Under the pieces are notes generated by a model. That model had not been told where the DNA came from. It did not search any database and was given only the letters and a program-made list of their open reading frames with translations. From Diploptera punctata (lineage: Eukaryota; Arthropoda; Insecta; Blattodea; Blaberidae), in contig JASPKZ010002333.1 in the NCBI GenBank assembly GCA_030220185.1, positions 1,240,001-1,304,000 on the forward strand: DNA of 64,000 nt. Reading direction: 5' to 3'. The number at the start of each line of letters is the position of its first letter. Positions within the stretch are counted from its first letter, which is position 1. Shown here in pieces: positions 51,960 to 63,119 of this stretch. Both the position numbers and the translations under genes were made by a program.

Positions 51960-52235
51960 GTTGATTTCACTCTAGGCCTTTCGAAACGTGCTTCATCTTC
52001 TGGAGTTGTTGTAGTAGTATTGATTTATCTGTATATGTCTAGTAGAGGGTTTTGCTCATTAGGTATATTTTCGTTGAGAATGTTTGTATTCTTGGCCTCC
52101 TTGATAATTTTGATTTCTTCTAACATGTTAATTTTGTGTCTGTTGTTTCTCTGTATATAATTGACATTGTATTATCAATATTGTTGAAACTGTGGCCGCT
52201 TTCTGAAATGTATTTAGCGAAATTTGATTTGATTG
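51960..52235 (-). mobile_element. Penelope-like element, C-terminal fragment
   Basis: Minus-strand pieces read AKYISESGHSFNNIDNTMSI and, in the next frame, NMLEEIKIIKEAKNTNILNE, then NPLLDIYR. The following DNA resembles the 3' end of such elements (GAAGATGAAGCACGTTTCGA). These match the end of the GIY-YIG endonuclease part of Penelope-like proteins. One frameshift and a stop are present. Confidence 0.6.
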
Positions 52236-52509
52236 TTAAAGGAGACTCACCTCATATTTCTTGACTCAAAACAATTCAAAATTAATTGAAAAAACCTCAT
52301 AGTGTTATTTCCTACCTACGTAACTTAATACATAATTTTGTATTTGTGTGTTCTAATGCACCTATTGCATTTTATGTGCTTTGGATTCTGCACTGGGTGT
52401 ACAGATGGCATTAATGTGGTCCATTTTTAATTTACACACCATTTTACTTAAATTTATGTACTTAAATTTGTAGAAACCATTTGCTTAAATTTACTTAAAT
52501 TTGTAGAAA

Positions 52510-52913
52510 CCATAAAATTAATAGAAACCATAAAATATACTCTTTGCTTTTTGCAGATGATTTGGTATTAATAGATACAATAGAAACAGATTTACAGTAT
52601 TCTATACACAATTTTAATATAATAAAAAAAAAGGGTACAATGTGGAAATCAATACAAAGAAAACTAAAGTGATGGCCTTTTGTGGGAAGTACCCTATACG
52701 TAGCAAAATTGTTTTGGATGATGAAATTTTAGAACGAGTAAACTATTTTAATTATTTGGGTTATAATTTAACATTTTAAGATGAAGCTGATGTATCAAAG
52801 AAAATCACAATTACAGAAACAACGGGGATAATTAACAGTATAATGAAACCATCTTTAGTACAGAAGAACACAAGATTACGGCTTTATAAGGTTCTCGCAA
52901 GACCAGTATTAAG

Positions 52914-52951
<38 letters not shown>

Positions 52952-53732
52952 CTTTATTTTAGCTGGCAGAGTTAAGGCCATCAGGCCTTCTCTTCCACTC
53001 AACCAGCAAATAGTAAAATTATACAAAAAATTACATACATATTACAATTTTAAGATATTAAAATACAGACTAAACAAAATACAAAGATGATGTGATCTAA
53101 TACTAGCTAATACTAACAAAAACATAGAATATAATAAAATTTAAATTATGTAAAATAAAGTAAGTAGCTTCCTAGATGACTATTAATGGAATGCTCTATA
53201 TAGTTGTTATGCAGTTAATGTTTTCATTGTGTCGAACTTAAGATATCAGTTAATTTGGATTTAAATAATGATAGCGATTGACAGTCCCTGACATGACTGG
53301 GAAGTGAGTTCCAGGCTCTAGTCATAGATATTGTATAAGATTCAGAGTATAGACAGGTCCTGTGTTGTGGTATCAAAAGTAATGGTAGTGAAGCATGGAC
53401 AATACGAAGAAGAGATGAAAGCCGAATAACAGCAAATGAGATGCAATTTATGCGCTGTACAGCAGGCTACACAAAGTGGGACCATAAAAGAAATGAGGAA
53501 ATTATGGAAGAATTGGATGTAGAACCCATTCTTCACCACATACAAAACTACCAGAACAACTGGAAAGCCCATCTTCAACGAATGCCATCTCATAGAATTC
53601 CAAAAGCCGTACTTCGCTACTGCCTCCAAAGCAAAAGATCGCTGGGACGTCCAAAAAAGCGCTGGATGGAAAATTCCTCTTTGAGACCGTAACAGACCAT
53701 ACGTCCTAAAACTTGCATGTATGGTGATGATG
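52510..53732 (+). mobile_element. LINE family 2 copy with a nested LINE end
   Basis: 52510-52917 corresponds to 27610-28003 of the first family-2 copy: the RT active site (CTTTTTGCAGATGATTTGGT, encoding ADD), KKTKVMAF and YLGYNL. 53385-53732 corresponds to the C-terminus and tail. Between them a different LINE end (52918-53384) is inserted. Stops and frameshifts occur throughout. Confidence 0.88.
52918..53384 (-). mobile_element. Jockey/CR1-type LINE 3' end nested in LINE family 2
   Basis: Minus strand: the end of an RT ORF reads SESYTISMTRAWNSLPSHVR, then SLFKSKL. An untranslated part follows with GGCCTGATGGCCTTAACTCT and GCTAAAATAAAGC, then an (ATT)n tail at 52917-52950. The pattern of a W-NSLP motif and an ATT tail is characteristic of Jockey/CR1-like LINEs. 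It is strongly 5'-truncated. Confidence 0.78.
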
Positions 53733-53739
53733 ATGATTT

Positions 53740-53998
53740 TACTTAAAGATGTATTCTTGTATTGTGTACAGAAAGAAGTGTAGGATGAGTATATGTTTAT
53801 GTTTGTGTAGTGTAAAGTATGTTGTATGAGGCATGATGATGAAGAGAAAGGAGAAGGTGATACCCGGTGCCTACTCCTATCAAAAAGCACCAGGGGGCTA
53901 CCAGACTTAACGTTCCAAATTGACTGATGAATCTCTATAAACAGTACAGTATGCTTTCTTTACATATGTATTGCAGAGAGGTTTGCAATTTAATGCAG
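53740..53998. other. Unclassified DNA
   Basis: Nothing recognised. Confidence 0.45.
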
Positions 53999-54165
53999 GA
54001 ATCTTGTGCACAATCCACCTCTCCTAGCCCGAGATTGAACATTTTGCAATTAAATTAATTTAACAATTAAAATTTTCAACCCTGTCGGGTGTCGAACCCA
54101 GGCCCACTAGTCAGAAAGCAGGCATGCTACCATCTGAGCCAGCATGACGGACAGATATGTAATTG
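53999..54165 (-). repeat. tRNA-derived SINE family D fragment
   Basis: Minus: GCTGGCTCAGATGGTAGCAT (A-box region), then CCTGGGTTCGACACCCGACA (B box), followed by an AT-rich body. It resembles a tRNA more closely than the other families, but the acceptor stem does not close. Confidence 0.7.
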
Positions 54166-54209
54166 TTGATGGTACAATGGTACATAATAAGCATATAAAC
54201 TAAATTCTA

Positions 54210-54525
54210 TTATGTGAAAGGCATAGAAGTCTTGGCCTACTAGCAAAATGCAGGCCTCCCATCCACATGTTAATCACAAAGATGGACGATGATCCAACCA
54301 GTATAGGGGTGACATGTGTTCAGCATGTCAGGTCCCCTAACGTTGTAGCTGATTTTCTCAACCTGAAGCTGCTATTAATTTTAGCTACCCAAATTCCTCA
54401 TGATGGTAAGTGAGCACCAGTCCGATACTGGCCAAAATCCCATAACAAAATTTCTTCCTGTAGGGACCCCAACCATTGCAAGTTCTATAGCTCTGCAACA
54501 AGGCATTTTGTCTTAAAACCACATG
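54210..54525 (-). repeat. SINE family C copy
   Basis: Inverted match to 36508-36842: ACTAGCAAAATGCAGGCCTC, CATGTTAATCACAAAGATGG, TCAGGTCCCCTAAC, GATTTTCTCAACCTGAAGCT and ACCCAAATTCCTCATGATGG. The tRNA-like head is decayed (GTAGGGACCCCAACCATTGC). Confidence 0.78.
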
Positions 54526-54574
54526 ATTACAGCATGGATTAAGCTTATTACAAGGGTTAAAAATAATAAAAATT

Positions 54575-54865
54575 AAAGTGATATGGATATGTTAAGTGGG
54601 AAGCGTATCATATTATAGTTAGTAAAGGCAATTTCTGATGAGATCAGGATTTTTAAATTGGTCTAAACCTTCTAGCAATACTATGCCCTGGGATCGACTC
54701 AGCCTTTAATGGAAATGAGTATTAGACTTATGTTCTGGGGATAAAGGTGGTCCTCACGGAGAGCTGACAACCTATTTTACATCTTGTGTTGATGTTATGT
54801 AATGGTGATATCCTTACCTCTTATTACTCCAAGGACCTCCTAAGGCCTGTAGTGGGATCCTTTTA
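54575..54865 (+). repeat. SINE family B copy
   Basis: GAGATCAGGATTTTTAAATT, GATCGACTCAGCCTTTAATG, TTCTGGGGATAAAGGTGGTC, CTCCTAAGGCCTGTAGTGGG. The head is too decayed to show a B box. Confidence 0.78.
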
Positions 54866-55066
54866 CTTTACAGGTTAAATGGATAGAGAACAGATACTTC
54901 CTAAGAAACTGTCGGTATAGAAACTTATTGGAAAAGTCTTAGAGTACCTAGTATAAATATGATAATATAGGTGAAGAACTGAAGAGAAGATTTATCCCTA
55001 AATATCTGTGGAAAGAGAGAAGCCTGGCGATTGGGTATTTGGAGGATGTAATCATATATTATAAAA

Positions 55067-55495
55067 ATGACCGCGGTGGACTAGTGGTTATGCTCCTTGC
55101 CACTGGTCCCAAGGTACGCGGGTTCAAACCCGGCCGGGGTCGATGGATTTTTTAGGACGGAAAAATCCAAGGAGCAAGTCCTCCGGGAGGGAGTTTAAGC
55201 CATGGGTCCCGAGTCTGAAGATTTTCAGGCTCGTAAAAAATCTTTAAGCCTGAATGAAAAGGCCTCTAAGCAAAATTTTCCGAATTTTCCCGTCCTACTA
55301 CTACCTTGGTTTCCTAGATGTCAGTATGAGGCGGAACGCTGACCACGTACCACTCAAAATGACATCTATACGAAAACAAGTGTAACTAAATTAGTATGGT
55401 TCAAATTCTTCCCTGTAGGGGGAGAGCACCTAAATCTCTGTAAAGGGAAAACATAGGCTTACAATACAATACAATACAATACATAAAAAATTGGT
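55067..55495 (+). repeat. SINE family F, full length
   Basis: The reference copy. Head CCGCGGTGGACTAGTGGTTA, B box GGGTTCAAACCCGGCCGGGG, body with GGATTTTTTAGGACGGAAAA and AAGCCTGAATGAAAAGGCCT, 3' part with GGGGGAGAGCACCTAAATCT, and a tail of about four ACAAT units (55467-55490). Confidence 0.88.
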
Positions 55496-56236
55496 TCAAA
55501 ATAAATTAGATAAAAACATCAAATACACCATCTGGACTATAAAGTTGGGTGTCCATTCATCCTGCTTTTCCTAGGACAGTCATGTTTTTTTGGAAAATGT
55601 CCTGTTGTCCCGTAAGTTCTCTTGAGGACGCTCAAATGTCCAGCTTTTGGGATGATGCTTTGTCAATGTATTTATGAATGGCTACTTTCGTTTTGTTCTT
55701 TAGTATGTAATTATAAATATGAACATTAGAAAGCGCCAGTTGTATGACCACAATGCATTATGGTCAAATGAAAAAAAAAAAACAGAATGAAAGTTGAAAC
55801 TATAAAGGTATTGCTAGTGGTAAAAACACATTTTAACGACATATCATGTACTTCATTTTATGATAGAATTTCAAAAGAAAATAAACTACTTGTTGAAATA
55901 CATAAATTATCGAAATACAGCAATGTAAATACATCTACCAGTCTCCGGTGTAGATAGAGTAGACATAATGTAGCTGAGTATGTAATTTTAATGGACAATA
56001 AAAAAATGGGCATTATTTATATGCGCAATTTGTATAATTTGTTTCATACAATTTTTTTAACTTCCTTTTATATATTGTTAATGTCCCACCTTTTATTAAA
56101 ATGTCCCAGGTTTTTCCTTCAATTTTTTGCACATGTCCCCTTTTATATTGAAAGTATTATGGACACCATACTATAAAGATAAATTTGAAATAATAATATT
56201 TGTAATCACTTTTTTGTGAGTTTCACGAATTTGGGA

Positions 56237-56267
<31 letters not shown>

Positions 56268-57190
56268 AATGTCAGTGATGAAGCCAGTATATGTTTTAAT
56301 ATAAAAAAAGGGTTGGTTTATTTTAACATTATGATGAAATGGAATAAAAAAATAAGGAGACAATTTACAACATGTGTCGCGAAAAATTTGTCTAAGTTCC
56401 AATCATACACTATGCACTTGCACCAACAAATGCAAAGCGGTTTACACTATGGAATCACGGTTTGCAGCCAACATTTACACATTATTTAATGAACCTAAAA
56501 GCTAACCTAACACAATTTAAGTACTCCAACCTGAATATTTATTCTGTATCTTAATTTTTATGAAATCATTTTAATATAATTAAAATCATAACTATTTGAA
56601 TGATATATAATAAGTGAAAAGTATTTTTCATGTGTTAAAAATCACTGCCATTGTTAGCTGTTAGAGGCCGTTCCACTAAGGAAGAAGCATGACCTACAAA
56701 GCTCGCGCAGATAAACGTAGGGTCTTGGGGAAACGATCCCTATCAGCAAGCTTGCAAAATCATGGTTACTAGTCATAATGAAAATATTAACCCTGAGTAG
56801 GAAATGATAATAACTATGTACCACGTGAAATTCCTTACGGGGAACCGGTACTAATTTCCTTGCAATTTGGTTTAAAAATATGGCATACAAAAATAATTTT
56901 TTTTCAGCTTATTCTTAAGTTATGTGTATGAAAATTATGTTACTAATTAAACAAGTCTTCCTGAACATAATAACACTTTGGTTAACTTTTTAGACGCATT
57001 TCTTTATGAGTAATTTAAAATACAAAAAATAAATAAAAAATACATTTTGTTAAAAGTATTGTCAATTTTCTCACATACTACTTTCCAATTGTTTCCAAAA
57101 TTTAGTATGTTATTGTCCATGGTTCATTTGACAATAATAAAGTTTGCTTGTGTTCAGATATGGATTGTATTTATTTTTTTATTACAATTT
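55496..57190. other. AT-rich intronic-type DNA with a TA tract
   Basis: About 1.7 kb without a supported gene. TA tract at 56239-56265. Short frames (55991-56176 plus, 56654-56890 minus) match nothing I know. Confidence 0.5.
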
Positions 57191-57194
57191 TTCA

Positions 57195-57445
57195 GGTTCA
57201 TAAAAGAACCTCAAGTCTGAATAAAAAGCTTCTGTGCAACATTTATCCGCCCTTCATCCATCCTATAATACCTTAGTTGCCTATTAGATGTTCCATTGAG
57301 GGGATGTGCTAACCACATATCACTTGTTGACATGTGTTGGTAACTAAGCATATCTAAATTAGCTTGGTTGAGAAACTCCCGATAGAGAGCAGCCATGTAC
57401 CCACGCGGGACGTATGGGGTACATAAATACAATAATGCAATAAAG
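57195..57445 (+). repeat. SINE family F, diverged 3' portion
   Basis: CAGGTTCATAAAAGAACCTC, AGTCTGAATAAAAAGCTTCT, CCTTAGTTGCCTATTAGATG and ATCTAAATTAGCTTGGTTGA keep the block order of 55220-55420 with many substitutions. Confidence 0.55.
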
Positions 57446-57649
57446 TTAAGATGATTAAAATTAAACCTAATAAAAAATATATACACGAGAACAGCTCCAA
57501 CCTACTATACGTGAAAAAAAAAAAAACATAGAAAGTAATAATATATTAGGTTAGAAATACTGATAAATCATAATACTATTTTTATTAAATACATGAATAA
57601 CAAATTATTAATTGTTAAAAAATAATATTACTGAGATGTTTTTGTCAGT

Positions 57650-57905
57650 TAGTAAATAGAGAAAATTAAGTTTTCTTTCTGAAAGAAGTTATAGTTTTTC
57701 AGTCTCTGATATAGGTGGAAGAGATTCCATGTTCTAGCAAGATAAACTATAAAAGATTTTGAAATAAATAGGTAGTGTGATGAAGACAATGTGCCGAATG
57801 GATCGTGTGCCTAATTTATGTGCATCACAGAATCCAATGAAGAGGTGTGATAAGGAAATGATGTGTATGCTAGTTTATAGAGACGAGATAGGGATTGGAC
57901 GGTTC
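57650..57905 (-). mobile_element. Possible LINE RT C-terminal fragment
   Basis: Minus reading ARTWNLFHLYQRLKNYNFFQ resembles the WNSLP-type C-terminus of Jockey/CR1 reverse transcriptases. Upstream SRLYKLAYTSFPYHTSSLDS reads in the neighbouring frame. Very decayed. Confidence 0.35.
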
Positions 57906-58648
57906 TATGATCTTGTAGATTTGAGAAATATTCCACTTAACACCGCAATATAACATCACTTTATTTCTAAAACCGCGCAAGTCTAATTTAACAAAATTTT
58001 CAATAAAACATAAAACATTTTTTAACATTACTTATAATTTTGTAACTACGTTTTTAATGTCATATTTTAAATATTTAAATTAAAAATAAGACATTATTTC
58101 ATTTTTATACAGATTTTCATCCACTCCATGTCCTCCACATATTTCTTAACATAATTACAAGATAATAAACAATGTCAAAAAAGTTTTTATGCTCTCTTGA
58201 AAGATTAGTTAAATTAGACTTACGAGGTTTTAGAAGTAAGGTGACGAAAACTAATATCTTTTAGACTGACAGTACACTATTTTGGAATTGAATGTGTATG
58301 CCTGTACCATAGACTATCCGCAGTCAAGGAGATGAAACTGGTCTTCTGCGCATCTGAGGCCATGCTTCAACCTTGATGGAATGGCCTCTATATAGTGACT
58401 AAAATCACCAGAAAAAATAAACAAATAAGAATTCTAGGTTTAAAAACTGCTTACCCTACAGGTAGAATTATATTTAAAATAAATTTTAATTTTGAAACCT
58501 TTATTCCTATATACTCCTAAAAATTAAATAGATATCTTTGATGTCCTGTGGGTTAAATACCTTAACAATAATGAGGCCTACTTATTACAGGTTACCAAAT
58601 TTTTTCTAAATAGTTATAATGATATCCTGAACTTGTGTCGAACTTAGG
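57906..58648. other. AT-rich intronic-type DNA
   Basis: Nothing recognised. Confidence 0.5.
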
Positions 58649-58649
58649 A

Positions 58650-58968
58650 TTGGGTCGAGAGATGAGATGAGATAAAGCTCCTATATTTATAAAGATCTGT
58701 GAACGATAAGGTGCTGGCTGACCACACCTGATGCATAGTCACAGGTGCAAATTAATTAAATTAAATTAAATGGATGAGATGAATATGGAGAAATGGTGGA
58801 ATGAAATTTGTGGCAGGGAAAAAATGGGAGAAACTCCGAGAAAACCTACCCTAGCTCTGTTTCATCCACCACAAAACCCATATGGAGTGACCGAGACTCA
58901 TTCTCAAGATCCCAGCGATAAGAGATAAGCGTCTTACCGCTTGCGCCATGGAGCTGCCTTTTCTAAAT
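58650..58968 (-). repeat. tRNA-derived SINE family E
   Basis: Minus: GGCAGCTCCATGGCGCAAGC and GGTAAGACGCTTATC form a tRNA-like head. The body contains GGTGGATGAAACAGAGC, GGTTTTCTCGGAGTTTCTCC and a TTTAATTTAATTTAATTAAT stretch. The tail is (TCATC)n at ~58660. Confidence 0.65.
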
Positions 58969-59054
58969 AGTTCCATACCTTCAATTATATGTATCAGGTT
59001 TGAAAAAATGGGATAAATCAATTTGATATGTAGGCAGACTTGATTATCAGGGAA

Positions 59055-59056
59055 GC

Positions 59057-59101
<45 letters not shown>

Positions 59102-59545
59102 TTTTTTATTTAGGAATATTCCACAATACAGTGTTTCTCCTTCAACCCAAAGCGATTTGTCGCCAGAGGCTCCTGTCTAAAGCATTTTATTCCCTCAAAT
59201 CCTTAGCTTCTATACTTCTCTTCACTACATCCAACCATTGTTCTCTAAGGCCTCCCTCTTCCACTTCTTCCATTAGCTTTCCAATTAAGGATCTTCTTTG
59301 GTATTCTCTCTTCTTCCATTCTTATGAGGTGTCCATACCATTTCAAACGTTTTTCTTCTATTTTTCCTAATATATTCTTTTCAACTTGCACAATTTCAAT
59401 TATTGTGCTGTTTCTGACCTCATCCCTTCTTGAAATTCTTGTCGATCGCCTCCAAAAATCCATTTCTACTGCTAACAGCTTGTTTTCTACTTACTGTACA
59501 GGTTTCAGACCCATATAATAAAATGCTTTGTAACAGAACTTGAAT
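59055..59545 (-). mobile_element. LINE family 3, 5'-truncated 3' end with (AAT)n tail
   Basis: Minus frame 59245-59463 reads MDFWRRSTRISRRDEVRNST, then IEEKRLKWYGHLIRMEEERI, PKKILNWKANGRSGRGRP, and continues out of the ORF toward the tail. The (AAT)n tail occupies 59057-59101. These are the conserved C-terminal blocks of a common insect LINE group, distinct from families 1 and 2. Upstream (59470-59520) ILLYGSET-like coding is visible. Confidence 0.78.
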
Positions 59546-60570
59546 AATGATAGTAATAATTATGAAGATTATGATGATTATGAGCGATCAGTGTAATTTT
59601 AAAAATTGACTTCCAAGTTTTGTGATGTGTTAAAATGATGTTTTTCTATAATTCTGATTTCAATGTTGAATCATCGGCTAGGATATAAAAATTAAATTGA
59701 TATTAATTTATAATTTTTCATATTAGTAAAATCAAACTAAAAAATAATAAATTTGACTCCTGATATAGATAATTTAAATATCAAACATGTCCCTTTGTTT
59801 TATTCTTACTTTGTGTAAATGTATGAAATAATACTGCATGTATGGTGCTCATAAATTTATTTTTTGTATATCAGAATTATAAAAATCTTTACTTTGTACA
59901 GAATCAAATATTTGCTAAATAATAAAATTATCACCATTAACAGTTAAGTCATATCTATTGTTAAAATGTTATCGTTACCATCAAATTAATGTTTTTTTTT
60001 ATGGTAAGTAACATATACCATTAAGTGATAATCCAGTCTTTTCAGATGTCTTTAATTTTCACTTACAAAAATGCCAGTAAATAAATTGAGAAAAGGAAGC
60101 TCCATCGACATGATAATGTCATAAATTTTTGATGGGTGTGTTAAGAGAGATATCTTCAAAATTGTGAAAAATGAGTTATCTGAATAGAATGACTCAGGAT
60201 TTTTTCTAACCACGTAAAGAAAATATTGATTTGTAGACACAGTGATATTTCATATTATCAAAATTGACCAGTATTTTTATATGTTTTGTAGTAGCTCATG
60301 TTTAGTTTATTGAAACATAAAAATGGAGACATCTCTCTTTACACACCCAATGAAAATTATAATAATAGAAGACATTCATTTCACATTAATTGTTTAGAAA
60401 TTTTAAAATATTAATTTTATTTTTATTGTAGTTTTATTCGTATAATTCTGTTTCACAGAAAAAAATAGTATGTGAATCTCCTTTACAATGTTACACAAGT
60501 ATGGTATTTTAAACTTGCTTTATATTATACTATTATAGCCTTTGTTTTTTATGTCAAAACATAACCTTTA
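59546..60570. other. AT-rich intronic-type DNA
   Basis: No supported gene or repeat. Confidence 0.5.
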
Positions 60571-60576
60571 TCTCAC

Positions 60577-60627
60577 CTTCTGCTGCCTCATCTTCATCTT
60601 CTTCATTGATGACTGAAGGGCTACTTC
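60577..60627 (-). CDS. Probable small host-gene exon, acidic (unnamed)
   Basis: A 51-bp minus-strand segment between GGCACACTTACCAG and the donor GTGAGA. The open phase-1 frame reads SSPSVINEEDEDEAAE and exits in phase 1. Codon content and GC level stand out from the AT-rich flanks. Its exit phase fits the entry of the exon at 43752-44069, and the Ser/Pro plus acidic composition matches that exon's disordered style. It is short, so the evidence is weaker. No family is recognised. Confidence 0.5.
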
Positions 60628-60629
60628 CT

Positions 60630-61490
60630 GGTAAGTGTGCCATAATCACCGAAATCTATATTCCATTCTTCTAATAACACATTTTGTAACCACTTATCAT
60701 AGTTTGAAATTATAGAATATAGCTGTTAAATCATTCCATGCTATGTCTTGGCACCTCCCCTTGAGACCACATTCTGTTGGTCTTTTCATTGGTATAACTC
60801 ACCTGTTACATCCCACAGTTGTCATCCCTCCTTACCCCTCCATTGTCCTCCTCAATGGTGGATCAATTGTATTGCCTGAGCTTTCTTCTGCCTTCACCTT
60901 AAATAATTAATAACCTAGGTCATCGTTGCCTGGACAACTAATAACACAAGGTTACAAAATAAGGAGAACATTCAATGGTATTTCCTTTTCATATATTTTC
61001 TTTAGAGCATCAAGATGACTATTATATTCAGTTATCAAACTTTGAGAGGTTATATTTGTTTTTCCATAATATGTATCATCATACATTTTTTAGTGTGTTC
61101 CTCTCTCATTAATGCAGGAGTTTCCTTCATGACATTCTCATCTTCTCTTTCCATGTGATTGATATTGTAATATATAAATAGGATAGTGGTCAATACTCAT
61201 TTGATATACATGTCGTATCTAAATTATTTTGTAATTTTCAATTTAGATCAAAACTGGTTTGATTTTGAATTCAGAAATTTGAAGAGGTGACCATGAGCCT
61301 AAGAATGTAGCCATAAGAAAGGCTTGTTATATAAAATGCATGATAAAATGCATGTAAGAAATCTGTTACAAACTTTTCTAAGTAGTAAATTGTTAAAAAG
61401 AATATACTAGAAATAAACATTTTTTATTGAACTTTTTTCTCCAATCTCATTTTATTTTTAGGATGTACTTCTATTACTTTTATTATAACT
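60630..61490. other. AT-rich intronic-type DNA
   Basis: A GC-richer stretch near 60760-60900 has no supported reading frame. Nothing else recognised. Confidence 0.45.
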
Positions 61491-61500
61491 AGTGAAATAA

Positions 61501-61784
61501 CATTCCATTCCATTCCACAGTGTTCTGCCCAAGGGCAGGTCTTTCACTGCAGTCATAGCATTTTCATGCTATGCTTTGCAGCTTTACTAGGGATTTATAG
61601 GTATGGTAGCTTCCCATTGCTTTCCACAGGACCGTTGGGCCCTAAGCTTCCTGACATTTGTCTTTCTAACAGGTGAGGAAAAATCCCGAAAAAACCTCAT
61701 CCACGAGCTTGTTCCAACTGGGAATTGAACCCGGGCCCGCTGTGTGACAAGGCAGCACGGTATCTCGAGATCACAGCGATGGAC
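61501..61784 (-). repeat. SINE family A with target duplication
   Basis: Minus copy with a CATTCCATTCCATTCC tail and B box GGGAATTGAACCCGGGCCCG (read inverted). The internal microsatellite part is deleted. Direct repeats TGAAATAACA (about 61491-61500, and again near 61786-61795) flank it. Confidence 0.9.
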
Positions 61785-62425
61785 TTGAAATAACATAAAG
61801 AATGCAGTTTGTAGTAAATCTGATGTGTAAAATTATACAAAAAATAAAGTAAAAGTAAAGAATATTTTTGTTAATATTTTGAAATTGTTTTCTTCAATCA
61901 TATTTTTTTGGACATATTCCTGTTAAGTTTTGTTTGTGTGAATATGATTTTATGTTTGTATTTGAAGAGAAAAACATATGCCTAGACCGGGATTTGAACC
62001 CAGGACCTTCAGCTTTATATGCTTATGCTCTGCAACTGAGCTATCCAAAGCCTCCAATCTAAACACAATTGTTTCTTTTATACATTTGAATTCCTGAGAG
62101 TGCCAAAGTTTTGTGAACCGTTGCTCTACATGCGAATGGCAGCTTCTTATTTAAGAAGACATTTAATGGGAATTTAACATTATTTTATAAAGCCAGTAGT
62201 GCTTCTTTCAATGTTCTTATTATAAATTTAACATTTCTCACTGAAGGACAAATTATATTTGAAGAGAAAAATATAAATGCCTAGACGGTGATTTGATTTT
62301 ATGTCCTATACTATTTTTTATTTATCTATTTTTAATCTGTTTTCATGGAAAATACTGAATAGTTAAAGTAGAAGAAATATAAAGCTTTGGTAATAGTAAT
62401 TTGTCATGATGAACCAACCATAATT
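61785..62425. other. AT-rich DNA with tRNA-like traces
   Basis: Minus-sense tRNA-like segment at ~61980-62055 (GGGATTTGAACCCAGGACCT). A second fragment starts at ~62262 with AGAGAAAAATATAAATGCCT, repeating 61968 onward. No gene. Confidence 0.5.
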
Positions 62426-62429
62426 AACT

Positions 62430-63119
62430 TCTGAAGCTTTGTATCCACAATTATCTCTTTTAATATACAGAATGTATAGCTACAACACGATAACTCCTTC
62501 TGAAGCTTTGTATCCACAATTATCTCTTTTAATATACAGAATGTATAGCTACAACACGATAACTCCTTCTGAAGCTTTGTATCCACAATTATCTCTTTTA
62601 ATATACAGAATGTATAGCTACAACACGATAACTCCTTCTGAAGCTTTGTATCCACAATTATCTCTTTTAATATACAGAATGTATAGCTACAACACGATAA
62701 CTCCTTCTGAAGCTTTGTATCCACAATTATCTCTTTTAATATACAGAATGTATAGCTACAACACGATAACTCCTTCTGAAGCTTTGTATCCACAATTATC
62801 TCTTTTAATATACAGAATGTATAGCTACAACACGATAACTCCTTCTGAAGCTTTGTATCCACAATTATCTCTTTTAATATACAGAATGTATAGCTACAAC
62901 ACGATAACTCCTTCTGAAGCTTTGTATCCACAATTATCTCTTTTAATATACAGAATGTATAGCTACAACACGATAACTCCTTCTGAAGCTTTGTATCCAC
63001 AATTATCTCTTTTAATATACAGAATGTATAGCTACAACACGATAACTCCTTCTGAAGCTTTGTATCCACAATTATCTCTTTTAATATACAGAATGTATAG
63101 CTACAACACGATAACTCCT
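62430..63119. repeat. 69-bp minisatellite, ten apparently identical copies
   Basis: Unit from TCTGAAGCTTTGTATCCACA through ACAGAATGTATAGCTACAAC to GATAACTCCT. Copies begin every 69 bp (62431, 62500 ... 63052) with no difference that I can see. Because 69 is 23 codons, both strands stay open (235 codons on plus, 221 on minus). This is not taken as coding. Confidence 0.97.

Noticed and set aside
53342..53890. A 182-codon minus frame
   Set aside because: It runs antisense through LINE family 2 and the nested LINE end.
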